Origin: Cyanobacteria bacterium SIG26 | Lineage (GTDB): Bacteria > Cyanobacteriota > Vampirovibrionia > Gastranaerophilales > Gastranaerophilaceae | Reading direction: 5' to 3' | DNA: 64,000 nucleotides | NCBI GenBank assembly: GCA_015152555.1 | Contig: SUTS01000006.1 | Coordinates: 47,900 to 111,899, forward strand | Part shown: piece by piece, positions 7,880 through 16,874 of the stretch | Numbering within the stretch: position 1 is the first letter of the stretch | How the letters are laid out: each line of letters starts with the position of its first letter | Notes under the pieces: model-generated | Database searches by the model: none | What the model was told of the DNA's origin: nothing | The model's input: only the letters and a program-made list of their open reading frames with translations | Program-made: the position numbers and the translations under genes

Positions 7880-8596
7880 ATGGATAGAGACTTGGTTAAA
7901 ATCTTGAGTTATGATGTGGATAGTTTTACATTTGAACAAGCTGTAGAATATGCTTGTTCTCATAGTGGTCAGATTGTAACAATTAACCCTGAAATGATTG
8001 CTAATGCACAAAAATCTGTTGATTTTTCGAATGTGATAAAAAATGCGGAGCTTGTTGTTGCTGACGGTATTGGGGTTGAAATAGGGTTGAAAATTCTTGG
8101 ACATAATGTGAAGAGAATTCCGGGTATTGAATTAGGTAAGGCTTTGCTTAATAAATTTTCAGAATCAGGTAAATCTGTTGCTTTTATTGGAGCAAAGCAA
8201 GAAGTTGTTGATAAAGCTATAGAAAATCTTAAGGTTGAAATTCCCGAGTTGAATGTTGTTTATTCTCATAACGGGTATTTTTCTGATGATAATGAAATTT
8301 TGTCAGATGTTGAAAAATGTCATCCGGATTTAGTTTTAGTTGCTTTAGGTTCGCCAAAGCAAGAATTTTTCATACATTCTTTAAACCAATATTTGCCTAA
8401 TGCTACAATGATAGGCTTGGGTGGTAGTTTTGATGTTTGGGCAGGTGCTGTTAAGCGCGCTCCAAAAATTTGGCAAAAGTTCGGCTTAGAATGGTTATAT
8501 CGAACAATTAAGGAACCTCAACGATTTAAAAGGATTTTCCCAACATTACCATTGTTTATTATTAAAGTTTTAAAAGAAAGGGTGCTGAATAAATAA
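7880..8596 (+). CDS. WecG/TagA/CpsF family glycosyltransferase
   Basis: 238 aa, the usual length. These enzymes transfer an N-acetyl-mannosamine-type sugar to an undecaprenyl-linked acceptor on the cytoplasmic membrane face, in enterobacterial common antigen, teichoic acid or exopolysaccharide synthesis. Family motifs: TINPEMIANAQ near residues 36-46, VVADGIGVEIG with the catalytic-region Asp near 66, GSPKQEFFI, GLGGSFDVWAGAVKRAP and the C-terminal GLEWLYRTIKEPQRFKR. The acceptor in this organism is unknown. Its TAA abuts the ATG of the next gene. The leaderless start is supported by the -10 box 6 nt upstream. Confidence 0.92.
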   Translation: MDRDLVKILSYDVDSFTFEQAVEYACSHSGQIVTINPEMIANAQKSVDFSNVIKNAELVVADGIGVEIGLKILGHNVKRIPGIELGKALLNKFSESGKSVAFIGAKQEVVDKAIENLKVEIPELNVVYSHNGYFSDDNEILSDVEKCHPDLVLVALGSPKQEFFIHSLNQYLPNATMIGLGGSFDVWAGAVKRAPKIWQKFGLEWLYRTIKEPQRFKRIFPTLPLFIIKVLKERVLNK

Positions 8597-9421
8597 ATGC
8601 TTACGGATATTGAAATAAAAGAATTACAGGATTTATGTTTAGAAAATCGACGCAATATAATTGAAATGGTTTATCTTGCGCAATCGGGGCATATTGGTGG
8701 ATCATTGTCTTCGTGCGAAATTATGACTGTTTTATTTCATAAAGGTATGAAACATTCAATTGGGGGCAAGTTGTCTGATGATTATCAACAGCGAGATAGA
8801 TTTGTTTTATCTAAGGGGCATGTTTCGCCGATTTATTATTCTGTATTAGCGCAATTAGGGTTTATTCCGAAAGATGAATTAAAATCATTCAGAAAACTTG
8901 GTACCAGACTTCAAGGTCATCCTTCATTGTGGTGTCCGGGAGTTGAGGTAGCAACCGGTTCTTTAGGGCAAGGTTTGTCTGTAGGTTGCGGTATTGCTAT
9001 TTCTTTGAAATTAGATAAAAATCCGGCGAAAGTTTTTGTACTTTTGGGTGATGGTGAATTGCAAGAGGGTAGCGTTTGGGAGGCTTTCATGCAGGCTCCT
9101 CACAGGAATTTGGATAATTTAATTGCAATAATTGATCGTAACCGTTTGCAGATTGATGGTTCTACCGAAGATGTAAAACCTTTAGATAATTTGAAGGCAA
9201 AAATTGAAGCTTTTAACTGGGATGTTATTGAAATTGACGGTCATAATATTGAAGCTATTTATAGCGCAATAGAGGCTGCTAAATCAGGTTCAAAACCTAC
9301 TGCTATTATTGCTAATACGATTAAGGGCAAAGGTGTTAGTTTTATGGAGAATAATGCTGGGTGGCACGGTACGGCACCTAAAAAAGAAGAATATGAAAAA
9401 GCTATGTTAGAGTTATCTTAG
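8597..9421 (+). CDS. Transketolase, N-terminal (thiamine pyrophosphate-binding) subunit
   Basis: 274 aa, matching the N-terminal half of split transketolases. It carries the TPP/metal-binding motif GDGELQEGSVWEA, the preceding LSKGHVSP and TGSLGQGLSVG segments, and IDRNRLQIDG. In split systems a second gene of about 310 aa gives the pyrimidine-binding C-terminal half, usually just downstream; here the next gene is a pilin-like protein instead. Starts directly after the wecG-like stop codon, so translational coupling is likely. Role: C2-unit transfer between sugar phosphates in the pentose phosphate pathway, if the partner exists elsewhere. Confidence 0.9.
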   Translation: MLTDIEIKELQDLCLENRRNIIEMVYLAQSGHIGGSLSSCEIMTVLFHKGMKHSIGGKLSDDYQQRDRFVLSKGHVSPIYYSVLAQLGFIPKDELKSFRKLGTRLQGHPSLWCPGVEVATGSLGQGLSVGCGIAISLKLDKNPAKVFVLLGDGELQEGSVWEAFMQAPHRNLDNLIAIIDRNRLQIDGSTEDVKPLDNLKAKIEAFNWDVIEIDGHNIEAIYSAIEAAKSGSKPTAIIANTIKGKGVSFMENNAGWHGTAPKKEEYEKAMLELS

Positions 9422-9449
9422 ATTATTAATATACGGCTTGGAGGTATTT

Positions 9450-11330
9450 ATGCACCATAATTATAATAAAAAACACGGGTTTACTTTAGCAGAAATTGTC
9501 ATTGCTCTTTTTATAGTAGCTATGGTAACATTTTTGTCCGGCGCAATAATTAAGCGTCAATTAACAAAGATTGATGAATACGCTTATTATATGACATTTA
9601 GATCTTTACAAAATATGGCTTCTCAAATTGCGGTCTGGGGCGATAAAGAAGAGTCTCCAATATATACCTCTTTTTTACCTGATAATTATTTGGCAAATAA
9701 TATAAAAGAAAATAAACTTTCAAAACATTTAAATTCGTTTACAAAAAAATTATTTGGTTCAGAAAAATATATTTTTTCAAGTTTATTCCCAAAGGCTATA
9801 GCTGCTGATGAATGTCCTGATTATTGTACTGATAGCTATGGTTATTATAATATGGAAAATGCTGATGACACTTCTTGTTCAGGAGCTTTTGTACAAGATT
9901 GTGTTTGCCAAGAGGGTTATACATTATCTTTTAATAACGAGAGAGTTTGTTGTTTTGCCTCATCTTCACCATCTGCAGATGCTAAGTGTTATGCTTATCA
10001 AACCAATGCTGGAACGTATGATTTTAAATGGTGCAAAACAGATTTCAATCCAACCACTAATGAGTGTTGTCCGGATCATTCTGTTTATAATGCTCAGGAT
10101 GGGGAATGTCAGTGTTTACAGTTTTATCAAAAAGAAAGTGGAAATTGTGTGGCCAGTTCTTGTCCAAGAGGATATGAACTGGATAGTTCTACCATGTCTT
10201 GTATAAAAAATCCGCCAATTCTAAAAGCTAAAAAATTCTGTGAATTGATTTATGAGAATTGGAATGTGAAATCTGGTACCGATAATGAGTCTTGTGATAC
10301 ATTTACAGAAATTGATTCAAAGGGTATTCATTATTATAAAGACGTTTATGAGGCTATTTTAGGGGCTGCAGATGACACTGGGATTGAAGTTGTCACAGGT
10401 GATGACGGTTTAACTCCTGTATCGCCTTCTTCTCAGACTTTATTTGCTACAAATTCTAAAAAAGGTGCATTTAAAGATATTCCTCCTAATGTTATTTTAT
10501 CAAACGGTGTAAAATTATGGATTTTAGGTGATAAATCTGCCTCTATACCTGGGCTTTCTGATGTGCCGGAATTGCCAAGCAGTGTTGATTTTTCTATTAA
10601 TCATACCCGTAATTTGTGTGTAAATTTAAAAAAGACAGATGAAACAGAATGTAATAACGCAGATGGTTATTATTGTTCAAATGGTGAGGATAATAATTGT
10701 TATGGGTTTTATAATGAGACCATAACAACTCGTATGGGTGATGCTAGAGCTTGTTGTGCCGTACCTAATTTAACTGATATTCAAGAAAGTGAAACTGCTG
10801 AAAAACCTTTTAACAAAGATGTACGATATCTTGCAATTGGTGGTTTTACAGTTTTGGCGGATATAAATGGGGATAGAGGTTCATCTACTCTTTGGGAAGA
10901 TGTATACCCGTTTTTTATCTCTTCAAATGGAAAGGTTTATCCCGGGTATCCGCTAGATGGCGCAAGAGCTGAGCTTAATGATAATCCAAATGGTTATTAT
11001 TTGGGCGGTAATAATGATAAGTTCTTACCAACAGATGTATATTACTATAGCGTAACCGATGATGGTTCTGCTCGTAAAAAAATGATTGCGTTTAGTGGTG
11101 TTTCTTATGCAAGAGCTTTGTGTTCAGCAGGTGAAATTCCGCCGTATACTCCATATTGTAAAAATTTGGATAATAAATTTAATGGAGGTAAATTTAAATA
11201 TCTTAAGTCTGATGGTACTGTTGAAGAACTTTCAATAGGTTCAGGTAATGGTTATTTATATGAAGGAAATAATCCGTGCAATTATTACAAATGTTTCATT
11301 TCTCTAAGACGTAAACTTAAAGTATTTTAG
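9450..11330 (+). CDS. Large cysteine-rich type IV pilin-like protein
   Basis: 626 aa. The N-terminus has a class III prepilin signal, KKHGFTLAEIVIALFIVAMV: short basic leader, cleavage after Gly, Phe+1 and Glu+5, then a membrane/assembly helix. The ectodomain is far larger than ordinary pilins. From about residue 125 it is rich in cysteine (28 by my count), with EGF-like spacing such as DCVCQEGY, NECCPDHS, GECQCLQFY and SSCPRGYEL, so extensive disulfides and periplasmic or external folding are likely. The second half has repeated YY/NNDN-rich stretches. The ATG at 9450 is chosen because GGAGG at 9440-9444 precedes it; the upstream in-frame TTG lies next to that site. Function, perhaps adhesion, is inferred. 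Confidence 0.8.
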   Translation: MHHNYNKKHGFTLAEIVIALFIVAMVTFLSGAIIKRQLTKIDEYAYYMTFRSLQNMASQIAVWGDKEESPIYTSFLPDNYLANNIKENKLSKHLNSFTKKLFGSEKYIFSSLFPKAIAADECPDYCTDSYGYYNMENADDTSCSGAFVQDCVCQEGYTLSFNNERVCCFASSSPSADAKCYAYQTNAGTYDFKWCKTDFNPTTNECCPDHSVYNAQDGECQCLQFYQKESGNCVASSCPRGYELDSSTMSCIKNPPILKAKKFCELIYENWNVKSGTDNESCDTFTEIDSKGIHYYKDVYEAILGAADDTGIEVVTGDDGLTPVSPSSQTLFATNSKKGAFKDIPPNVILSNGVKLWILGDKSASIPGLSDVPELPSSVDFSINHTRNLCVNLKKTDETECNNADGYYCSNGEDNNCYGFYNETITTRMGDARACCAVPNLTDIQESETAEKPFNKDVRYLAIGGFTVLADINGDRGSSTLWEDVYPFFISSNGKVYPGYPLDGARAELNDNPNGYYLGGNNDKFLPTDVYYYSVTDDGSARKKMIAFSGVSYARALCSAGEIPPYTPYCKNLDNKFNGGKFKYLKSDGTVEELSIGSGNGYLYEGNNPCNYYKCFISLRRKLKVF

Positions 11331-11335
11331 AATTG

Positions 11336-11355
11336 AGGGTGGTTTCCACCCTTTA
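11336..11355 (+). terminator. Hairpin after the cysteine-rich pilin-like gene
   Basis: AGGGTGG at 11336-11342, TTT loop, CCACCCT at 11346-11352, followed by TTATAATT. The T run is short, so it may be a weak terminator; the TATAAT inside could also serve the next gene. Confidence 0.5.
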
Positions 11356-11371
11356 TAATTGAAGGTGTTGT

Positions 11372-11815
11372 ATGATTATTGATAAAATAAAAAATATTTC
11401 AAATTACAAAAATATTCCAACTCACGTAATTGAATTTGTCACAAGGGTAATGCATAATGTTGAATTAGGACGACATGATTTGCAAAATGCGGATTATGCT
11501 AATGTAGAAACTTATATGACAAAAAATCTGTCAGATGCGCGTTTTGAAGGCCATAAGAATTATATTGATATCCAAATCCTCTTGTCGGGTAAAGAAAAAA
11601 TTTATTATAAAAGTATTGAGGGTTTAACTGTTGCTGAACCATATAATAGCTCTCGTGATATCGTATTTTTTGCGGATGAAGTGAGTGGTTCTGATTTTGT
11701 AACCTTAGATGGTACTAATTTTATGATGATTTATCCTCATGAAGCTCATGCTCCGCAAGTTGTATCTGAATCTATAAGTACGGTTAAAAAGGTTGTTGTA
11801 AAAGTTAAAGTGTAA
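11372..11815 (+). CDS. YhcH/YjgK/YiaL (TabA/NanQ) family cupin-like protein
   Basis: 147 aa, normal length. The family has a jelly-roll fold with a metal site and includes TabA (toxin-regulated biofilm protein) and NanQ (sialic acid anomerase). Supporting segments: FEGHKNYIDIQILLSGKEKI in the middle (conserved E.H...D.Q.....G.E) and PHEAHAPQV near the C-terminus with the conserved P.D.H.P pattern in variant form. No sialic acid genes lie nearby, so the substrate is open. GAAGGTG upstream provides the ribosome binding site. Confidence 0.87.
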   Translation: MIIDKIKNISNYKNIPTHVIEFVTRVMHNVELGRHDLQNADYANVETYMTKNLSDARFEGHKNYIDIQILLSGKEKIYYKSIEGLTVAEPYNSSRDIVFFADEVSGSDFVTLDGTNFMMIYPHEAHAPQVVSESISTVKKVVVKVKV

Positions 11816-12703
11816 TTATTTTTTTAGTTTTTTCGGAAAAATATCCCACTTTATATCTTCATTGCGTCTAAACCAAGTAAGTTGGCGTTTTGCGTAATTT
11901 CTTGTGTTTTTCTTTAATAATTCTAAGCTTTCATCTAAGGTGCTTATTCCATCAATATAGGTTAAAATTTCGCGGTAACCAATTGTGTTGATTAAGTTTG
12001 GTATTCTGCCGTGTTTATTTAATAGGTGTTTGGTTTCTTCTATTAATCCTTGTTCAATCATTATATCAACTCGGTCGTCAATTCGTTTATATAATATTTC
12101 ACGGTCAAAGTTTTTTCCAATCCATTCGACATCATATTCACTCTGACTGATTCCTCGACATTGCTTTAATGGTCTTTTTATTTCTTTTAAAATTTCTATT
12201 GCTCGAATTATTTTTTTACGGTCGTTTTGATTGATTTGTTCTTTAGCCTCAGGGTCTAAATTATTTAAGATTTCATATAATTCTTCTGTTGATAGTTCTT
12301 TTAAGGTGTTGCGTAACTGGTGGTTTGCTTCAATTTGGGGTAAATCAAAATTCTTTAGTAAAATATCGATATATAATCCGGTTCCACCAACTACAATTGG
12401 TATTTTGCCTTTTGCAATTACTTCATTGATTTTTTTTGAGGCATCTTTTTTATATAATCCTGCAGAATATTCAAATTCTGGTTCTACAATGTCAATTAAA
12501 TGATGAATAATTCCATCTTGTTCTTCAATTGTTGGTTTTGCAGTTCCGATATTGAAGCCTTTATATACATATCTTGAGTCTGCAGAAATGATTTCACCAT
12601 TTATCTTTTTTGCAAGTTCAATAGCGTAAGCTGTTTTGCCACTTGCCGTTGCTCCGACTATAGCAAATACTTTGGGTTTAGTTTTCTGTGAAGTTTCGTT
12701 CAT
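11816..12703 (-). CDS. miaA: tRNA dimethylallyltransferase
   Basis: Transfers the dimethylallyl group to A37 of tRNAs reading UNN codons, in the cytosol. P-loop GATASGKT near residue 15, then DSRYVYKG, the GGTGLYI segment and the C-terminal WFRRNEDIKW. I place the start at 12703 (MNETSQ); the frame continues upstream to another ATG at 12736, but that would add a hydrophobic non-conserved stretch. The start overlaps the end of the upstream membrane protein gene by 26 nt, indicating co-transcription as the last gene of the minus-strand operon beginning with the sigma factor. Confidence 0.94.
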   Translation of the reverse strand: MNETSQKTKPKVFAIVGATASGKTAYAIELAKKINGEIISADSRYVYKGFNIGTAKPTIEEQDGIIHHLIDIVEPEFEYSAGLYKKDASKKINEVIAKGKIPIVVGGTGLYIDILLKNFDLPQIEANHQLRNTLKELSTEELYEILNNLDPEAKEQINQNDRKKIIRAIEILKEIKRPLKQCRGISQSEYDVEWIGKNFDREILYKRIDDRVDIMIEQGLIEETKHLLNKHGRIPNLINTIGYREILTYIDGISTLDESLELLKKNTRNYAKRQLTWFRRNEDIKWDIFPKKLKK

Positions 12704-13508
12704 AATATGAAAATAATAACACAACAATATAAACAATGTAGTAATAAAATATAATCAATACTAAGAAATATAAATAATTATTGATTAGGGTAAGCAGGCA
12801 AATATATTTCATAAATAAGGTGAGCATTAGTATATAGAAAAATAATAAAATAGTTTCAGGCATCCCGATTATCATTTTTTTGTAGGAAGATATAAGCGCT
12901 TTAAATGCATTTCGTTGGTTATAAACGATTTCCGGTATCCATAATAATGTAAAAAAAGCGAATAAAGCTGTACAAAAGTTTAAAACTATATATAGCAAGT
13001 AAATTGCTGAGATATCGTTTATTGATAAGCTTTCTGTTGCTTCTAATAAATAATCTTTGTTGCCTGCTAATAAAGCATATAAAATATCCGGATTAAGTTG
13101 TAATGTTCCAAATTGCAGTTCTATCCAATTGGAAACCATATAATAAATCCCTATGATGATTATAATTGATAAAATTGTTGAGATAAGAATTGGTATAAAT
13201 AATCTACCAATCCCTTTTGGTAATGTTGATGTTAAATACCATAGAGATTTAATTCTATCTATATCAAAAATGAATGTTTTTTTTGATAATTCCATTGTTT
13301 TTTTTACCATGTACAACCACGCTGATAAAAACCCTGCAAACATAACTGTTGCAGTAACAATGCTAAGCATTATTTTTACGTTATTATCAACTGCATTTAT
13401 TGCATATTGGATGTAAAACCATAATATTGATACAAAAATAATTAGTGGTGTGGCCAATATTATGCAATCGTTTGTTGTTTTTAAATTGTCTTTAAACAGT
13501 TTAAGCAC
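12678..13508 (-). CDS. Polytopic membrane protein of unknown function
   Basis: 276 aa, almost entirely hydrophobic with about six predicted membrane segments (for example IILATPLIIFVSILWFYIQY, LFIPILISTILSIIIIIGIY, FLVLIIFYYYIVYIVVLLF). It loosely resembles the integral-membrane (GDPD-like/DUF4013-type) superfamily but has no motif that lets me name a function. It starts with GTG, with GGAG 7 nt upstream, 19 nt after the activase-related gene, and overlaps miaA by 26 nt. Confidence 0.7.
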   Translation of the reverse strand: MLKLFKDNLKTTNDCIILATPLIIFVSILWFYIQYAINAVDNNVKIMLSIVTATVMFAGFLSAWLYMVKKTMELSKKTFIFDIDRIKSLWYLTSTLPKGIGRLFIPILISTILSIIIIIGIYYMVSNWIELQFGTLQLNPDILYALLAGNKDYLLEATESLSINDISAIYLLYIVLNFCTALFAFFTLLWIPEIVYNQRNAFKALISSYKKMIIGMPETILLFFYILMLTLFMKYICLLTLINNYLYFLVLIIFYYYIVYIVVLLFSYYERNFTEN

Positions 13509-13527
13509 AAATTATCTCCAAAAAATT

Positions 13528-14691
13528 TTATTTTGTTATTTCTGTTTTTTCTTCATTTTTAGACATTTTTTCTTGCATTTTATTTTTTCGTTTGCGACGT
13601 CTCATTAAATCAACAAAAGCTTCTATTCTTGTAATGTAACCAGCTCGACCTGTTTGTTCGTCCATAATTAGTGGTAATATTGGGATTTCGCAATTTTCTC
13701 TCATCGCAGGGAATATGTTTTGAGACATGATTTCAGGCATACAAGTGAACGGACTTATGTGAATTATTCCATCAATTCCTCTTTCATTAGCATAAGCAAC
13801 GTCTGAAACACACTCTAGTGCATCGCCGCCAATATCTCTCATTAAATAAGGTTTTGCAAGTCTGTCAGCTCGTTGTAAGTGGGTTTCCCCTTTTCTGAAT
13901 GCTTTTGGTATAATTGCATCTTTCAAAAAGCTGCTTACAGTAAGACTTCTTCTGACTTGTACTCCCATTCTGCCAAGTTCTTTTTCTATGCTTTGGTTTG
14001 AAAATTCATCGTTTACAACATATATTTCACCGGTGATATCAACGTGTAAAACTTCTTTGTCTTTATTGATTTCAACCTTTTTCATTTCTTCAATAACAAG
14101 TTTTTCGGCTTTTTTAATTCCTAAAACTGTGTCGTATTGATCAATGATTTTTAAAGCTTTGTGGTAATGTTTTTCAGCAGTCCCAAATTTTATTTCACGA
14201 GCTCTGTAATAAGCCAGTCTCGCTTCTAATCTGTCTAGAACGAAAACTTTAAGTATTGCGATTAATATTGCTCGTCCAAATAGGATTGGGTCATTTTTTC
14301 CACTGACTTTTTTTAGGAAATCATACATCCCCTGAATGCCGTCATATAATTGCATTTCAACGTATTTAGCTTCGTAGCCGAGATCTTTTAATGCGTTTTC
14401 TATACATTTGCCGTATTCGCCTAATCGACAACATCCCGGTGATGTAATCATAGCAACATAATCAGTTCCGCCTTCAATAGCTTCTATAAAATTCCCTAAA
14501 ATAAGTTTATAAGGAAGGCAAATAGCTTCTGGTGAATGTTTAGTACCTAAAGAAAGTGCTTTTTTACTTGTGTAAGGTTCAACATGTGGTTCACATCCGA
14601 TTACTCTTAGTGCTGCCGCCCAAGCATAACTGATTGTTCCCATGTGAGGAAATGATACTTTTCTTTTTATTTGTGTTTTTTTATTACTCAT
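13528..14691 (-). CDS. Acyl-CoA dehydratase activase-related protein (2-hydroxyglutaryl-CoA dehydratase D-component/COG3580-like)
   Basis: 387 aa. Matches the family related to the 2-hydroxyacyl-CoA dehydratase D component and to the C-terminal part of giant activases: KVSFPHMGTISYAW at the start, SPEAICLPYKLILG, ITSPGCCRLGEYGKC and HISPFTCMPE carry the conserved cysteines expected to bind an Fe-S cluster. No ATPase activase (BadF/HgdC) or dehydratase partner is visible in the window. The C-terminal tail is lysine-rich. It lies 11 nt after gcvPB, with AGGGA as ribosome binding site. Anaerobic redox role inferred; the substrate is unknown. Confidence 0.82.
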   Translation of the reverse strand: MSNKKTQIKRKVSFPHMGTISYAWAAALRVIGCEPHVEPYTSKKALSLGTKHSPEAICLPYKLILGNFIEAIEGGTDYVAMITSPGCCRLGEYGKCIENALKDLGYEAKYVEMQLYDGIQGMYDFLKKVSGKNDPILFGRAILIAILKVFVLDRLEARLAYYRAREIKFGTAEKHYHKALKIIDQYDTVLGIKKAEKLVIEEMKKVEINKDKEVLHVDITGEIYVVNDEFSNQSIEKELGRMGVQVRRSLTVSSFLKDAIIPKAFRKGETHLQRADRLAKPYLMRDIGGDALECVSDVAYANERGIDGIIHISPFTCMPEIMSQNIFPAMRENCEIPILPLIMDEQTGRAGYITRIEAFVDLMRRRKRKNKMQEKMSKNEEKTEITK

Positions 14692-14702
14692 ATTTAATAT
14701 CC

Positions 14703-16130
14703 CTAGTTTGTGTATTTTAAATCCGGATGTCTTGCTGCTGTTACTTCATCAATTTTTTTAACCGGCGTTGTATGTGGAGCGTTCAAAACTTTTTCCGGAT
14801 TTTCTTTTGCATCTTTTGCTATTTGAATCATTGTATCTACAAATTCATCCATACGCTCTTTTTGTTCTGATTCTGTTGGTTCAATCATTATAGCTTCGTG
14901 AACAATTAATGGGAAGTATACTGTTGGCGGGTGTGTATTTCCGTCCATAAGCGCTTTTGCAATATTAAGAGTTGAAACACCGCTTTCGTGTTTTTGTTTT
15001 TCTCCTGATAATACAAATTCGTGCATACAAGGTTCATCGTAAGGTAAATCATAATGCCCTTTAAGTTTTTCTTTTAGATAATTTGCGTTTAAAACAGCAT
15101 TTTCTGATGCGTGTTTTAAATTTTTTCCCATCATCAATATGTATGCGTATGCTTTAACAAGAACGCTAAAATTTCCATAAAAATCTTTAACACTGCCTAT
15201 AGAATGTTTTATGTTGTAGTTTCTGTAATAGGTATCTGTTTGTTTGTCATATTCAATAGTTGGAGTTGGTAAGTAGTCTTTTAACTTTTCAACCACACCT
15301 ACAGGTCCGGCTCCCGGGCCGCCCCCACCGTGAGGTGTTGCAAATGTTTTATGTAAATTCAAATGAACAACATCAAATCCCATAAGTTTTGGATTTGTAT
15401 AACCCATAATCGCGTTAAAATTAGCACCGTCATAATACAATAATGAACCATTATCGTGCATTATTTTTGAGATTTCTTCAACTTGTTCTTCAAAAATCCC
15501 TAAAGTATTAGGATTAGTCATCATAATTGCAGCGACATCATTATCGAGTACTGCTTTTAATGCTTCTATATCCACTTGTCCTTTTTCATTTGATTTGATT
15601 TCGACGATATCAAATCCGCACATTTTCGCACTTGCCGGGTTTGTGCCGTGTGCCGAATCAGGTATGATAACTTTTTTTCTGTTTTCTCCTAAGGTATCAA
15701 AGTACTTTTTGATAATCATCATGCCTGTCATTTCACCGTGAGCTCCGGCTGATGGTTGTAATGTAATAGCATCCATGCCTGTTACTTCAAGCAAGGCATT
15801 TTGCAGATTATACATCAACTTTAGTGCACCTTGTGCTAAATCTTCTTCGCTTAATGGGTGAATATTAAAATCATCTAGGGATGCTAATAATTCGTTTACT
15901 TTTGGATTATATTTCATTGTGCACGAGCCAAGAGGGTAGAAGCCTTCTTCGATGCAAAAGTTTTGGTCTGATAATTCTTTGTAATGTCGCATTACTTCTA
16001 ATTCACTAAGCTGTGGTAATCCTATTTTTTCTTCACGCAAAAATGATTGCGGTATGAAGTTAATATCTATTTTTTCATCTGTAAGATTTATTCCGTCAAT
16101 ACCGTTGCTTTTTTCAAAAATTATTTTCAT
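14703..16130 (-). CDS. gcvPB: Glycine dehydrogenase (decarboxylating) subunit 2
   Basis: P-protein beta subunit of the glycine cleavage system, which with GcvPA decarboxylates glycine and loads the aminomethyl group on GcvH. 475 aa, typical. The PLP-binding lysine lies in HLNLHKTFATPHGGGGPG; PLGSCTMKYNPK and the SAGAHGEMTG region are also characteristic. gcvT, gcvH and gcvPA are not adjacent, which is unusual. It starts 3 nt downstream of the sigma factor stop, so both are on one transcript. Confidence 0.95.
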   Translation of the reverse strand: MKIIFEKSNGIDGINLTDEKIDINFIPQSFLREEKIGLPQLSELEVMRHYKELSDQNFCIEEGFYPLGSCTMKYNPKVNELLASLDDFNIHPLSEEDLAQGALKLMYNLQNALLEVTGMDAITLQPSAGAHGEMTGMMIIKKYFDTLGENRKKVIIPDSAHGTNPASAKMCGFDIVEIKSNEKGQVDIEALKAVLDNDVAAIMMTNPNTLGIFEEQVEEISKIMHDNGSLLYYDGANFNAIMGYTNPKLMGFDVVHLNLHKTFATPHGGGGPGAGPVGVVEKLKDYLPTPTIEYDKQTDTYYRNYNIKHSIGSVKDFYGNFSVLVKAYAYILMMGKNLKHASENAVLNANYLKEKLKGHYDLPYDEPCMHEFVLSGEKQKHESGVSTLNIAKALMDGNTHPPTVYFPLIVHEAIMIEPTESEQKERMDEFVDTMIQIAKDAKENPEKVLNAPHTTPVKKIDEVTAARHPDLKYTN

Positions 16131-16133
16131 TTT

Positions 16134-16745
16134 TTATATAATCCCCTGCTTTGCCAAGTCTTTTTTTACTCTGTCTAATCCTGTTTGAATAATTCTGGAT
16201 ATTCTCGATTGCGAGATATTGAATTCATCAGCAATTTCTCTCAACTTTTTCTCTTTAAAAAATTTATATTCAATAAGTTCTTTTTCTCTTGGTGGAAGTT
16301 TTTTTATTGCCTCTAATATGCCTTCTCTTAATTCTCCAAATTCAACACTTTCTTCTGGTGTTTTATCTTTGGCTTTGATTTGTACGGGCACTTCGCCATC
16401 TTGAAGTTCATCTATTGACAAGATATTTTTATAGACCTCTGCGCGAATTTCAACTTCTTGTTCTTCATCGAATTCATCTTCAACTTTATTTTTAAGGCTA
16501 TACCATTTGTACCTTCTTCTTACTTCGTTTCTTATTGCCCATTTTATAGCTGTAGAAAGGTATGTATTATTGTATGCCTCTGGTTTGTTTGTTTTAAATA
16601 AAATATATAACGCGTGAGTGCCGATATTTATAAGTTCCGGTAACTCAATTAAATGAGAACGTGAAAATTTTTGGTACTCGACTTTCGCGATAATTTCGAT
16701 AAGTTCTTTGTATTTTTTTAGTTTAACGTTTTCTTCTGTCGACAT
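16134..16745 (-). CDS. RNA polymerase sigma-70 family factor, FliA/SigB-type
   Basis: About 203 aa from the ATG at 16745. Region 2 is recognisable in ELINIGTHALYILFKTN and STAIKWAIRNEVRRRYKW (compare the FliA pattern with an RxR motif), followed by an acidic linker with a reduced region 3, then region 4 (LPPREKELIEYKFF, then LREIADEFNISQSRISRII, a helix-turn-helix). This suits sigma-28/FliA or a SigB/F-like alternative sigma. A GTG at 16748 and a TTG at 16769 are in-frame alternatives. It heads an operon with gcvPB, the activase-related gene, a membrane protein and miaA, not flagellar genes. A sigma-28 consensus promoter at 63917-63944 is a plausible target. Confidence 0.85.
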   Translation of the reverse strand: MSTEENVKLKKYKELIEIIAKVEYQKFSRSHLIELPELINIGTHALYILFKTNKPEAYNNTYLSTAIKWAIRNEVRRRYKWYSLKNKVEDEFDEEQEVEIRAEVYKNILSIDELQDGEVPVQIKAKDKTPEESVEFGELREGILEAIKKLPPREKELIEYKFFKEKKLREIADEFNISQSRISRIIQTGLDRVKKDLAKQGII

Positions 16746-16874
16746 CACTATAACAAATCCTAATAACAAAATGTATACATATTTTACACCTTTATCATAA
16801 CAGAAAAATTTATATATGGCTAGCTAATGTAATTTTCCTTAACATATTTTATTTATGTACAAAAAGGAGTTTTT

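Noticed and set aside
9808..10206. 132-aa ORF within the cysteine-rich pilin-like gene
   Set aside because: Shadow in another frame; the host frame has a clear prepilin signal and extends on both sides.
12231..12503. Plus-strand ORF overlapping miaA
   Set aside because: Antisense to a conserved enzyme with no independent signal.
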